Source: Protula sp. h YS-2021
Taxonomy: Eukaryota > Annelida > Polychaeta > Sabellida > Serpulidae
Direction: 5' to 3'
Assembly: GCA_949752745.1 (NCBI GenBank)
Contig: OX457024.1
Span: 50,671,810 to 50,735,809 of the forward strand
Length of the DNA: 64,000 bases
A model generated the notes under the pieces. It was not told where the DNA came from. It ran no database searches and saw only the letters and a program-made list of their open reading frames with translations. Below, one piece after another: positions 28,262 to 39,815 of the stretch; positions within the stretch are counted from its first letter, which is position 1; each line of letters begins with the position of its first letter. A program made the translations under genes and the position numbers.

Positions 28262-28618
28262 TTAAGAAATATCTTTCTTATATTTTGTTGATGTTATCCG
28301 TTTAGCTGCCTTCCTCCTTCTGACACGTTTTGCTGGTTGTGCTCTCTTTTGTCCTCCTAACACATTACCAATCACACGTTGCGCTACTCGGCCTGTAACA
28401 TCTTTCGCGACATCTTTTGCAGCCTTTTTAGGATGTAGTGCAACGATTTTAGCCCCTGCCTTAAGCAGTGGAATAGCTTTGGGAGCCAATGATCCCAATA
28501 TTGAACCAATACCATCTCCATATTGTATTCGCGTTCCTTTAAATCCTGGTAATTCCCCACCCATTTGATGAAGAAAATGGCTGCGATACGTAGACGGATC
28601 GAGTGTATACCCTTTCAT
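28262..28618 (-). CDS. pVI/pX-like minor virion protein
   Basis: 118 residues, intact. 'GGELPGFKGTRIQYGDGIGS' is followed by a hydrophobic amphipathic stretch (LGSLAPKAIPLLKAGAKIV), 'KKAAKDVAKDVTGR', and a very basic tail (KRVRRRKAAKRIT). The G-x-G-x-G-S-x-L-G-S-L ... PLLK-x-G-x-K arrangement is a recurrent small protein of Polintons/adintoviruses placed before the capsid gene. It is compared with adenovirus pVI/pX-type internal proteins that bind DNA or disrupt membranes. The exact role is inference. Its stop (28262-28264) is two bases from the capsid ATG. Confidence 0.7.
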   Translation of the reverse strand: MKGYTLDPSTYRSHFLHQMGGELPGFKGTRIQYGDGIGSILGSLAPKAIPLLKAGAKIVALHPKKAAKDVAKDVTGRVAQRVIGNVLGGQKRAQPAKRVRRRKAAKRITSTKYKKDIS

Positions 28619-28662
28619 AATGCTTTTGCTAGAAAATGAAGTTTACATATCACTTTCCCAGT

Positions 28663-29350
28663 TTAAAATGAAACATTATAACCTGTGTCATCCTTAATAT
28701 TCACTTCTATCGTATCAAATTTAGATGTGTTTACAGTGACGTAATGAGGTTCTTCATAAGTTTTCATAACAATATCACCATCATCCCCTTTAATGGGAAC
28801 AGAACGTAGTAAAGAAACATAATAATCTCCAACTACTTCTGGCTCACAAATACTACAGTACACATAAAGTGTATAAAATCCATGTTTCACATCGGATTGA
28901 TGTTCAGCAGGACCGGATTCTTTATACCATTTATCTAAAAATCTCAGCTAATGCAGTAGAAAAGACAATATCATAATCATCTCTCAAAATAAGATAAACT
29001 CTTCGACTAATTTTATCATACTTTAACTGAATAGGTTTTGCATTTATAGATTTTTGTAATTCTTCATTTATTGCAGTACATATTTCAGGTATGGACCTGT
29101 AGAAACCATATGGAATGGTAACCGCATAAAATACTTCTAATGATGATCGATAATGAAGAGTATAGTCTTTTCCTGGCCTCATTGTCGTCCATGTATGCGG
29201 GTATTGAATTTCAGCTAAGGCTACTTCATATTTTCCTTTCAAATATATTGTACGAAGTAAACGAATTTGATAAGCAGAAGCCTTATTAGTAGGATAATAG
29301 TTCATACTAGCATTGCTGGGTAAAGTAATGTAAAAACTTGTTGACTCCAT
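28663..29350 (-). pseudogene. Minor capsid (penton-like) protein, copy 2, one frameshift
   Basis: Starts MESTSFYITLPSNASMNYYP, then 'GKYEVALAEIQYPHTW', the conserved Polinton penton N-terminus, and 'YGFYRSIPEICTAINEEL'. The frame is lost at 28931 in a T-run within 'ALAEI'. The other frame resumes with 'GFYTLYVYCSICEPEVVGDY' and ends at 28663. In total about 225 codons, close to the usual length for this family. It retains the 150 residues deleted in copy 1. The homopolymer shift could be real or a sequencing error. Confidence 0.78.
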
Positions 29351-29404
29351 GGCAGCTAAATCGTTTGTGTGATGTAGATAGACTAGATGTGTTTATACAT
29401 TACT

Positions 29405-29605
29405 TCATGTTTGACACTCGTCATCTGCATTGCTGTCTAAATTGTCGTCTAAATTGCTATCTACATGATCTACATTGGTATCTACTACTTCTCCTTGACA
29501 ACAAGCACTGACAGACCTAATTTTTACAGGAATAGTATTTTTATTTCCATTTTCTTTACAACAACAACACCATAACTCTTTAATCCATGTTAAAACGTTT
29601 CCCAT
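29405..29605 (-). CDS. Putative N-myristoylated/palmitoylated small protein
   Basis: 66 residues. It begins MGNVLTWIKELWCCCCKEN, with Gly2, a short hydrophobic/basic helix and four consecutive Cys. This is the pattern of a dually acylated membrane anchor. The second half is acidic and Asp/Asn-rich with a repeated VDSNLDDNLDSNADD segment. The ATG overlaps the end of the upstream gene (…GW-E-T-F stop). The counterpart in copy 1 (11527) has lost Gly2. Small acylated proteins are found in some large DNA viruses' membranes. No family match is claimed. The acylation is a prediction from the motif alone. Confidence 0.5.
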   Translation of the reverse strand: MGNVLTWIKELWCCCCKENGNKNTIPVKIRSVSACCQGEVVDTNVDHVDSNLDDNLDSNADDECQT

Positions 29606-29950
29606 CCTTCTGGAAACAACCTTTGTTGACGTTGTTGTTGCTCTTTTGTAAAATCTTCACGAGTTGGCTTTTTGCCAAAAACAGTTTTTGGAATATTAGC
29701 GTCTACAATTTCCTCAATAAACTGCTTCCAACCATGTGGTGGTTCTCGTCGTTCTCTTCTTCTTGTAGAAACCAATGCTTCTTTCAACAAATCAATAATG
29801 TTGGAATTCGTAATGACAGTACCCGTTTTTAAAAACAAGTTCATTTTTATCTGTCCATCTCGTACCATATTTCTTAAGTTCTGCCAGAAGTTGTGTTAGT
29901 TTTACATGATAAATAGGTTGAAAATGGTTTAGAAACTGTTGGGACTTTTC
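29590..29950 (-). pseudogene. Conserved Polinton small protein ('GW..F' family), N-terminus deleted, copy 2
   Basis: 'HFQPIYHVKLTQLLAELKK', 'WTDKNELVFKNG', then after a one-base shift near 29830 'NIIDLLKEALVSTRRRERR', 'PPHGWKQFIEEIVDANIP'. The N-terminal half and most of the preceding small basic protein are missing: a deletion of roughly 0.4 kb joins about codon 15 of that gene (ATG at 30011) to this one. Confidence 0.65.
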
Positions 29951-30011
29951 TTATTTTTCGGCATTGGAGCAAGTGAAGAAAAGGTTGATTCGATTGAAAA
30001 CGTTTAGACAT
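29950..30011 (-). pseudogene. Small basic/hydrophobic virion-type protein, N-terminal stub, copy 2
   Basis: 'MSKRFQSNQPFLHLL' aligns with the first 15 residues of the copy-1 gene at 10672. The rest is deleted. Its ATG overlaps the ATPase stop codon (ATGTCTAA). Confidence 0.6.
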
Positions 30012-30662
30012 CTGGGCTGCGAATGGTCAAGTGACTTGGCTCTTGTTCATACGCTACTTTATCAACATATACGTAATGTGTATCTTTTGGTAAAATGCCT
30101 GTACGAATACATAGTTGATCATTCGTTTTCGGCTTCAAATCAATGACTAAATAGCTATGAGGTTTGCTGTTAGCATCTTGATAGGCTTCTCTAAGAAATT
30201 GAGATTTTCCAGGATACATTTGTTGCGCTAATGTACTTATTTGTTGAGTGTCTCTAGGATTTTTAAACAGAATGATGTAATGCGTATTCAAACTAATATT
30301 TCGCATTTCTCTACCATTATGGAATAAATTATGCACAATAAAAACAATGCTTAGATTTTGATGACTGCTGCCAACACTACGTAGACGTGTCATACGCTCA
30401 TCACTATGACATTTGGTCATTTAGTCATCAATGATAAGTAAGTTTGGTTTTTCGGGTTAAAACGCTCTTCAATGTCATCTGGAATGCCTTGGTAAAATTC
30501 CACACTTTTCATTCCCTTGTACAAAGGCTGATCTGCTGCATAGAGCCATAAAATGGTTTTTGGACAGGGTTTAATTAACTTTTGTTCTAGAATTTCTCTA
30601 ACTATAGACGTTTTACCACTACCTGTAGGTCCAGAGACCAAACATGTGAATGGATGCTTCAT
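30004..30662 (-). pseudogene. Genome-packaging ATPase (A32/FtsK-HerA type), copy 2
   Basis: Starts MKHPFTCLVSGPTGSGKTS with a textbook Walker A (GPTGSGKT) near the N-terminus. A shift in an A-run near 30455 changes frame, giving the Walker B (NLLIIDD), then a TAA, then in the same frame 'RMTRLRSVGSSHQNLSIVFI' and 'VHNLFHNGREMRN', which fit the sensor region (usual 'T-Q-N-L-F/Y'). The end is 'EPSHLTIRSPDV'. About 220 codons. In the family this enzyme pumps the DNA into capsids. The ATG overlaps the integrase stop (ATGA). Two lesions make this copy inactive. Confidence 0.86.
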
Positions 30663-30663
30663 T

Positions 30664-31240
30664 TTTGAATATCAGTTTCTTTCACCCAACTGTTAAACTT
30701 CTTTGGCCAACCTAACCACTTCACAAATAATTCTTTAACACCTCGTCTTCTTCGTGTTTTCAAAACCTTTTCAATTCTGTAGACAGATCTTTTGTTACTT
30801 TCTGCAGCTCTTCTTCATAGAAATGTCAATCAATATATTCGTCTAAAAAGTCTTTCACACGATACAAGTATATTCCTTGCTTCTTACAACGATGTGTGAT
30901 AATGAAGACTTCTTGCGTCCACTTTATATGATAATCCCGTTGAAATACATATTTCATGTGAGAAATGCGAACCTGATCACCAATTTTAAATTTGTAGGGT
31001 TTTTTCTTCTTCTTTGGTTTCAATTTCAATTTGTCTACATACATATACTTCCACACTTTCGATTCGTTGTCTTTACGAATATCTGCAGGAGCATACTTAT
31101 TAGGGAGGGAGCCATGAGGTCTATGGTTGTAATTATACACTAAGTCTGAAAGGATGTCCATATATCGATAGGTTTGATTATGTAGGAAATATCGATACAT
31201 CATTCCCTTTAGAGTACGAATGACTCTTTCAGCATGACAA
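30664..31240 (-). pseudogene. Retroviral-type integrase with chromodomain, 5' truncated, copy 2
   Basis: The frame enters at 'HAERVIRTLKGMMY', where the Glu fits the third catalytic residue of the DD35E triad. 'LVYNYNHRPHGSLPNKYAP' follows, the standard end of the RVE core, then a basic SH3-like C-terminal domain ('KKKKKPYKFKIGDQVRIS'). A TGA at 30826-30828 and a shift near 30780 interrupt it before a chromodomain (YRIEKVLKTRRRRGVK, then FVKWLGWPKKFNSWV). Polinton integrases often carry this chromodomain. The zinc domain and both catalytic Asp are missing: Polinton sequence stops at about 31240. Confidence 0.85.
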
Positions 31241-31249
31241 AAAAATGCT

Positions 31250-31500
31250 GAAATGGTGGAATTTTAAAAATTTTGTAAAATTGTGTAAATGTGGATAAAT
31301 ACGTGAATCGTTAAAACCCAACCTCTCCAATATCCCTTTTCGGGTAACTTCCACCCGGAAAAACTCGTTTTTGTGCATTAAAATGATGAAAAAGTTCATT
31401 TTTTGGCCTAAAGAGAAAGAGAGTTTTTCTCTCTTTCCTTGTTTGGTAACTCGACTGGGTCATGTCCTTGGACATGCTTGCATGTTTTTCTGTCTTATAT
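31250..31500. repeat. Dispersed repeat abutting the broken integrase
   Basis: 'attttgtaaaattgtgtaaa', 'cccttttcgggtaacttcca', 'actcgtttttgtgcattaa' and 'gggtcatgtccttggacatg' recur in the same order at 39095-39560 and in part at 41405-41575. Its insertion, or recombination at it, may have removed the 5' half of the integrase. Confidence 0.75.
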
Positions 31501-32390
31501 TTTCAGGATGAAGACAAAAATTGATAACATGCTCGTTCAGTAATCCGCAGCGCCAGGCAGACATTCCGTTAAGCCTATGACGTGAAGAGCTTTCGACAAC
31601 CTCGCCCCAACAACTCCAGTGGTCAGGGTGAGCTACCGCACCCCGGGGCATGGTTGAGAAGTTTCTCCTTCGGGTTTGTTTGTGAAAAAGTGTTTGTTTG
31701 TGAAAAAGGGTTTGTTTGTGAAAAAGTTGTAATGCGAAAAAGCTTCGAACTTGGTGGGAATATGCTTTAGGGTGGTGCGCCGGCTGGGATTGTATTTGGC
31801 GTAAATTGGACCATGCGTGATGTTGTAGGACGTCAAATTGTGACAGCTGCGTCACTTCTGTAACTGCAGAACGGAATGTGGGATTGGCTTCGAATTTGGT
31901 AGAAGGACGACTTGGATTGGCCAAATGGGACATTATTTTATTTGGTGTGTACAGCGCAACGTATGACGTCATATGACGTCGTTGCGTATTCTGGATACTA
32001 GCATTGTACTTTCCAACGACAAGTCGGAACAGCGTGAAACTTGGACTTTTGTAGAAAAAAGAGGATTGAGATAAACACAAGTCAGGCTACGTAACCCCTT
32101 CCCTCCATCCTCCCCCCGCCCCCATCAAAAATGGAATAAAGATGACGCTGAACCTGACTTCTGGACACGTGAGATATATTTATTCAGACACATGTTGTAA
32201 GGTAAAAGGTCTTATAACAATTATTCTGAAAGACTACAGAGTTGTCAAAACTTGGCGAAACGAAGGATGGGCAAGCGGTGGAAAAGGTGGTGGGGGCAAC
32301 GGCAGTGACAGGCTAATACAAGTGTTTGACATGTTCAGGTACCTTGCTGTTGGTGTGCACTGGCCGCTCCGGTTGTGTATGTGTTTCAGC
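31500..32390. other. No gene recognised; short direct repeats
   Basis: A 206-codon minus-strand frame (31460-32080) has no recognisable domain and crosses three copies of 'tttgtttgtgaaaaag' (31676-31725). Adjacent TGACGTCA palindromes at about 31966-31980. I do not support a gene here. Confidence 0.45.
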
Positions 32391-32512
<122 letters not shown>

Positions 32513-32669
32513 GTAAACAAGTAAATAGGGTGATAGAAAAGAATTGAGATAAAATGGTCTAGTCTGTTCCTGAATCCTTTTCGATAATAATAATAACTAC
32601 ACCGAATTCCGCCAAATAGATGTCCCAGTTGGAAAAAGCACAAGACAAAATGTTTGTGTTATGTTATGA

Positions 32670-32895
32670 CCGAGAGTGTTAGGGTGACCGAGGTACCCCT
32701 TGTGTGTCGTTGTTTAGGCCCAAAGTTGAAAATGAGCTCAGAATATAATTCCTCTGTTTAATCGCTACCAGAAAATGGTCATCTTCCGGTTTTGTTTTGT
32801 TTTAGGTCACCGAGATTACTCTTATGTAACGTTGTTCTGCCCAAAGGGTCGAAAATGAGGTCAAAATCGCTCCCTATCTTACCGTTTTAGCCAAC
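32670..32895 (-). repeat. Reverse-oriented copy of the 139-bp repeat (about 1.6 units)
   Basis: On the minus strand the words of the 2865-3690 array are visible ('cgaccctttgg', 'ttttgacctcattttcgac', 'aggtcaccgag' on the plus strand). Confidence 0.7.
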
Positions 32896-34060
32896 GCAGA
32901 AAACTACTACCCGAGGGCAGCGATGTCATTGCGCATTTCGCACTTGCGAAGCCGCTCCTATAGACGTTCGGGGGACCCCGGGGCTGCGTTACCCCTAAAC
33001 AGAGCATTGGCTCTGATGACTACGGCTTAAACTTAACTGAGAAAGTCAAGATCGAAGTTCAGCTCAAAACCGCACTCTGTCTAACTGTTTTCGCGAGAAG
33101 TAGTCTGATCTTCAGCGACATACGAGGTCATTTGAGCTTTGATGCACAAGGTCAAGAATAATGTTTGGAGATTCGAGCCCTTTTTCGAGCCATAAATATT
33201 TGTTTTGAAAAATATTTGCGACCCCAATTTGACTTAGATTTTTGAAGTCAATATCAACAATTTCGACAAGTTTCGTCGAGAATTTAATGTTGTCTCTAGT
33301 GCACCTAATGTGTGGCTCCTCCGACCAATAGCCTGGGAGGAGTTTTCTGGAAACATTTTGAGGAAAACTTTGACCTCAATTAGACCTTGACAGTAAAAAA
33401 ATGGATTCGGCGAAACCTCATCATCCTCTACAAGTCTTCCAGATTGCGTCTTCCTGCGTCAAATAGTGCATTAGTTTTCTGGAAGCCACCTGGGGTGGGG
33501 GGGGGAGAGAAAAGAAACAAGGGAAAAATCAGAAATCTCCAGACTAACTACAAATTTATTCCAGGTTGGAACGAAGTTTGATTTCGAGAAAAGTGTTTTG
33601 GTTATTATTTATTTTTTATTTTTGTTTTTTATTTTTTTGATAGTGTGTTTTTCCCTTGTTAATTGGCACGCGATTCTTACAGACCTTTGTGTTTTGTTGT
33701 CCAGGCGTGTTCCCTCGCTGCCTCGATCAAGACACCGTTACCAGAGTAACCCGTGAAGGCGTTTGATTGACGGCGCAGGTATTGTGACACTTTATTGTAC
33801 AGGTGCGCGGAGTATTGTTCCAGCCAGTTTGCTCCGCAGTGCGTCTGATCGTTGAAGAAAGCGAGAAACTACGTCTTCAAGAAGACGCAATGCGGAGTGG
33901 CTTTGGGAGGGGGAGGAGGGATGGGGGAGGAGGGATGGCGGGGGGGGGGGAGGTGCGAAACCGGATCATGTTTCTCACCGATGACCAGGTTGGCGCGTTC
34001 GGGGTAAGTGGGGGAATATCTGACCTGAACACATGATTGTTAATTTCTTAGAACGTGAGC
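32896..34060. other. No gene recognised
   Basis: A segment around 33160-33400 shares 'ggagttttctggaaa' and 'gacctcaa' phrasing with 55230-55400 on the opposite strand, so it is part of the same dispersed module. G-rich stretches at 33496-33510 and 33905-33952. Nothing coding is supported. Confidence 0.45.
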
Positions 34061-34070
34061 TATCCTTAAT

Positions 34071-34175
34071 TATATGTCTCCCCCTAAGGGAGAGATATAT
34101 AGCATTTGGTGTGTCCTTCCGTCCGTCCGTCTGTCCGTCCGTCTGTCTGTCCGTATGTCCGTCCGTCCGTCTGTC
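34071..34175. repeat. Hairpin plus degenerate (CCGT/CTGT)n head of a dispersed repeat
   Basis: ATATGTCTCCC and GGGAGAGATATAT pair around CCTAA. 'catttggtgtgtcc' then tetranucleotide TCCG/TCTG units follow. Confidence 0.75.
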
Positions 34176-34260
34176 CGCAGTGAGTTCTTATGAAATTAAT
34201 GAGTCGATTTTTCTCAAAACATACATACGTATTGAGGTACATGTCTAGATGATGCCCGTG

Positions 34261-34990
34261 TTATATTTTTTTTTGTTTTTGTTTCCTCAAAAATTCTATT
34301 TTTGGCAAATTTTTGAACATGGGGAGGGGGGGGGGGGGTTCGTGCATTTTTTTTTCACTTTGGCAGGCTATATCTCCGAAACGGTTTGTTGGATTAAGCT
34401 GAAACCTGGCAAGAACAACACACATATAGTGCAAATGTTTACTGCGAAGTTTTTCTTCATTTACGCTGAAAATGTTTTTTTGCGAATTTTTAAATTTTTG
34501 ATTTTGAACTTTTTTGGCCATATCGTTGCAATATCTCCAAAACGGTTTGTTGGATTAGGCTGAAACTTGGCAAGAAGAACTCGCAAAAAGTGTAAATGTT
34601 TACTGCGAAGTTTTTCTCATTTCCATGGAAAATGTATTTTTGGCGAATTTTTTAATTTTTGATTTTTAACTTTTTTGGCAATATTGCAGCGATATCTCCG
34701 AAACAGTTTTTGGGTTACGCTGAAACGTGCCAAGAAGAACCCACATATAGTGCATATGTTTACTGCGAAGTTTTTTTCATTTCCTATGAAAATGTATTTT
34801 TGGCGATTTTTTTAATTTTTGAATTTTTACTTTTTTGGCCATATTGTTGCGATATCTCCGAAACAGTTTGTTCTATGACGCTGAAACATGGCAAGAAGAA
34901 CCCATATGTAGTGGGAATGTTTACTGCGAAATTTTTCTTCATTCATTTTCTGTAAAAATGTATTTTTGGCGATTTTTGCAATTGTTTGGG
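34261..34990. repeat. 160-bp tandem repeat, four to five units
   Basis: 'atatctccgaaacggtttgt' occurs at about 34370, 34531, 34691 and 34851, followed each time by 'gctgaaac.tggcaagaaga' and 'tgtttactgcgaagttttt'. It follows the hairpin head at 34071, making one composite repeat. Confidence 0.9.
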
Positions 34991-36465
34991 CTCGCCAATG
35001 TTGTAGTTTAAGCAAGGAATTTTTTCCACGTGACTGATTGGGGGGCGGGGGAGACATATCCGTTTTTGTTTTAACAAAAACACTGGCCAATCTAGTTTTA
35101 ACCCCTCGCTTCTTCACAATTGCTTTTGGCAAAGAAAAAAGTCAGATTTGAAGTAAAAAAGAAGAAGAAAAATCAGCTCCTTAGATGTCCATATCAGAAT
35201 TTTATATCCAGGGTTTTCAGTGCTGTAGGAAATGTGTCTTAGTCTGGTCTTAAAAGGCGACTAAACTGGAATTCGCAACTGCGTACTCAAATATCGCCCA
35301 CGTGAAATGGGAGAGCCATGGTCTCACTTAATTGTAAAAAGATCGTTGTGATGTGTGTAAAATTATTTTTAGGGCTGAAACCAAGCAAATTTTCACATTT
35401 GTCTATTCCCATTAATTTTGATATCTGAGGTTTAAATTTCACACTTGAGATGTCCAAATATCACACTTTTTAGTATAAAAATATATTTGAAATACAGTTT
35501 AATTTTTGGCTTTAAAAGATTAACAATTACTTGTGAGTTCTTGCAATGTTTTTTGGTTATTGACCAGTTGCCTACCCATTTTCCGAGCCGAATATCGAAA
35601 ATGAATCCGACTAGCCCACTTTCTGGTTTCAGTCCTTTGTGGTTAGCCACTGCCTTGGACGGAAATTGACTGGTCTGGGTTAGAACTTTGTTAAGGGGAG
35701 TTTGTGTAACTTATCTATAGACAAAAGGTTAGTCACTTAGTCTGTGTAGTCATGACGTGAGAAAAGAAGTTCTGTTGCTCAGTCGGTCGTAATTGTATGA
35801 CCATCACCGTGTTTTCAATTTGAAGATATAGTTTGTTGTTTTGCTCAGAAAATTTTAAATATAATTGCCAAAGGTTAAACCCGGTTCATGTAAAATTGTA
35901 ATTAAGGAACAGGAAAACGAAACCACAGCAAACAACCGAAGCAACAGTTTGTGAGGAAGAAAATTTCCTTTTCAAAATTAGCAGTGCATCGATTTTAGGT
36001 ATTTGATAACTTCACAAGGACAGTTAAAAACGAGGACCGCGTTGATGATGAGTTTTTTTGTGTGGAGAGGGGTGAGAATCGGGGCGGTAATAACCTCCCC
36101 CCCCCCTCTCCATGATTGTTGTTGCGTAATGATTACACGGCTTGTTACTGATAGACACATGTTCGTATGTTGGGGGAATTGTTTTCCCTGTTTTGAGTTC
36201 AAATGAAATATTGTTGACTGATTAGGAAATGTTGACCTTAGGTCAACATGTCCGTCGCTGGTCAATATTATCTTCATGTTGACTTAAACTAAGTCAATAT
36301 ATGCTTCGTTACCTAACTTAACGAGCATTTTCGGTCAAATCATCGTCTTGTGGGTTCTGGCGATTAAATAATTATGGACTTGGGAATTGACCAGTCAGGT
36401 TGCAGTATTTGCCCGGGGTGATATAACGAATTATTTCCAATATGCATATGAACCTGCTAGTAAAA
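34991..36465. other. No gene recognised
   Basis: A low-information stretch. 36210-36310 carries GTTGAC/GTCAAC inverted words in the style of the ACGTC-type elements. A C-run at 36099-36107. Confidence 0.4.
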
Positions 36466-36469
36466 GGAT

Positions 36470-37492
36470 AAGTAGTCGTTACAAGGCGTGTGTGGTCTGC
36501 ACTTGTAGTCGTTACAAGGTGTGTGTGATCTGCGCTTGTAGTCGTTACAAGACGTGTGTGTGGTCTGCGCTTGTAGTCGTTACAAGGCCTGTGTGGTCTG
36601 AGCTTGTAGTCGTTACAAGGCGTGTGTGGTCTGCACTTGTAGTCGTTACAAGGTGTGTGTGATCTGCGCTTGTAGTCGTTACGAGGCGTGTGTGGTCTGC
36701 GCTTGTAGTCGTTACAAGACGTATGTGATCTGCGCTTGTAGTCGTTACAAGGCGTGTGTGGTCTGAGCTTGTAGTCGTTACAAGGCGTGTGTGATCTGCG
36801 CTTGTGTCGTCACAAGGCGTGTGTGGTCTGCGCTTGTAGTCGTTACAAGGCGTGTGTGATCTGCGCTTGTGTCGTCACAAGGCATGTGTGGTCTGCGCTT
36901 GTAGTCGTTACAAGGCGTGTGTGGTCTGAGCTTGTAGTCGTTACAAGGCGTGTGTGGTCTGCGCTTGTAGTCGTTACAAGGCGTGTGTGGTCTGAGCTTG
37001 TAGTCGTTACAAGGCGTGTGTGGTCTGCGCTTGTAGTCGTTACAAGGCGTGTGTGATCTGCGCTTGTGTCGTCACAAGGCGTGTGTGGTCTGCGCTTGTA
37101 GTCGTTAGAAGGTGTGTGTGGTCTGAGTTTGTAGTCGTTACAAGGCGTGTGTGGTCTAAGCTTGTAATCGTTACAAGGCGTGTGTGGTCTGAGTTTGTAG
37201 TCGTTACAAGGCGTGTGTGGTCTGCGCTTGTAGTCGTTACAAGGCGTGTGTGGTCTGCGCTTGTAGTCGTTAGAAGGTGTGTGTGGTCTGAGTTTGTAGT
37301 CGTTACAAGGCGTGTGTGGTCTGAGCTTGTAGTCGTTACAAGGCCAGTGTGGTCTGCGCTTGTAGTCGTTACAAGGCGTGTGTGGTCTGAGTTTGTAGTC
37401 GTTACAAGGCGTGTGTGGTCTGAGCTTGTAGTCGTTACAAGGCGTGTGTGATCTGCGCTTGTAGTCGTTACGAGGCGTATGTGGTCTCTGCT
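36470..37492. repeat. 33-bp minisatellite, about 31 units
   Basis: The unit contains 'gtagtcgttacaaggcgtgt' and 'gtggtctgcgctt'. Variant units (gatctgcgc, ggtctgagtt, 32-bp 'tgtgtcgtcac') recur in blocks, so there is higher-order structure. The 33-base period keeps frames open on both strands, and these are not genes. Confidence 0.95.
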
Positions 37493-37499
37493 CCTACGA

Positions 37500-38578
<1,079 letters not shown>

Positions 38579-38749
38579 TTTTGTTGAGTAAATAATATCA
38601 AAATGAATGTACAGAAATGTTAAGATTAGTCGACAGATTTGGGAGTGACGTGTTTGTTCAGCGTTCGGCCAGGCAATTCATGAAGAGGGCAGACCAACAC
38701 AAGCTTGACTGTACCGTAAAAGACACCACATGGGTAAATATTCCAATGT

Positions 38750-38870
38750 GGGCCCACTGCTGTCTGTTCCGTGACTGTCGTTGGAAGCGACCAGCCTGGT
38801 GGGGGGGGGGGGGCGGGAGTGGATGGGGATCTGTTCCGTGATTGTGGTAGGTGGCGACTAATCGGTGATC
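38750..38870. repeat. SINE-derived fragment, two short copies
   Basis: 'cccactgctgtctgttccgt', 'gactgtcgttggaagcgacc' then a G-run, and again 'ctgttccgtgattgtggtagg'. The same phrase opens the full SINE-like copy at 49340 and each unit of the G-rich array at 50765-52135. Confidence 0.6.
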
Positions 38871-38905
38871 TCTTTCTTGCTTAGATCAACTCTTATTTTA
38901 TTATT

Positions 38906-39075
38906 AACCCAGCCGACTTTGTCGGACTGGGTTAGTCGTATCACTATAGGGGGCTTGAATGTGCGTGCGTATGTTAACTTTTTCTTTAAATTGCTACTCC
39001 TCCTACAGTTTTGCTCCAATCGTTTCGATATTCCGCAGGAATGTTCCCTGGGTGGTCCCCTATTACTTTTTTGAC
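38906..39075. repeat. Hairpin-headed dispersed repeat
   Basis: AACCCAGCCGAC and GTCGGACTGGGTT (38906-38933) form a hairpin with one bulge, then 'tcactatagggggcttgaat'. Similar head structures occur at 34071 and 40426. Confidence 0.6.
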
Positions 39076-39340
39076 GATTGACGAAAAACGGACAAAATTT
39101 TATAAATTTTGTAAAATTGTGTAAATATCGGTAAATACGTGAATCGCCAATATCCAACCTCCCCAACACCCCTTTTCGGGTAACTTCCAAATTCGAATTA
39201 AATGCATTTTACATAGTTCTTGAAGTGGTTTTTAACCCAATCTACTTCTTCTTCTTTTTTATGTGTTTTTTCTTTCAATGAATCTTTTCAACAGTACGCG
39301 TGAACTTCGTCGGCTGCTCTCCATGTTCCTGGGCGTGCTT

Positions 39341-39780
39341 GTGTTTGTTTTTTTTTTAATTATATTTTTGTTTTTGCTTTTTTTTAGAGTTTACCCGGGA
39401 AAACTCGTTTTTGTGCATTAAGATTATGAAAAGTTACGTTCAGAAGCAAAGTTCTTTATTTTTTACGCAACAGTATTCGTTTTAGAGTTTTTCTCTCTTT
39501 CCTTGTTTGGTAACTCGGCTGGGTCATGTCCTTGGACATGCTTGTTTTTCTGTCGGCGTTATATCTCCGTAACCTCTGAACCGATTCAATTGTTCTCTTG
39601 CACATGCAAAGACTATATAGTGGAGCTGTGCAACGAGGGGTTATTTTGAGATTTTCGCAAAAATTGGGAAAATGGGAAAACATTGAAAATTCGACACAGT
39701 TGACCTATTCACTGGGTGCTTGTCGTATTGACATCCTGTGATTGCACGCCTGCGGGGGACTTAGTTGTACTGACATACCT

Positions 39781-39815
<35 letters not shown>

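Noticed and set aside
14317..31240. Interpretation as a linear mitochondrial plasmid or adenovirus insertion
   Set aside because: Protein-primed PolB alone could suggest a plasmid, and capsid plus protease could suggest an adenovirus. Integrase with chromodomain, A32-type ATPase and the double-jelly-roll capsid together fit Polinton/adintovirus best.
6240..31250. One single palindromic element
   Set aside because: The arms differ too much in protein sequence and have different deletions. The RING blocks are also in direct rather than inverted orientation, so a perfect palindrome does not fit.
31460..32080. 206-codon minus-strand frame
   Set aside because: No recognisable domain. It crosses short direct repeats and has no promoter or neighbouring gene logic. 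It was not strong enough to call.
33803..34036. 77-codon frame with a Gly-rich tail
   Set aside because: The Gly stretch comes from G-runs, and no domain or start context supports a gene.
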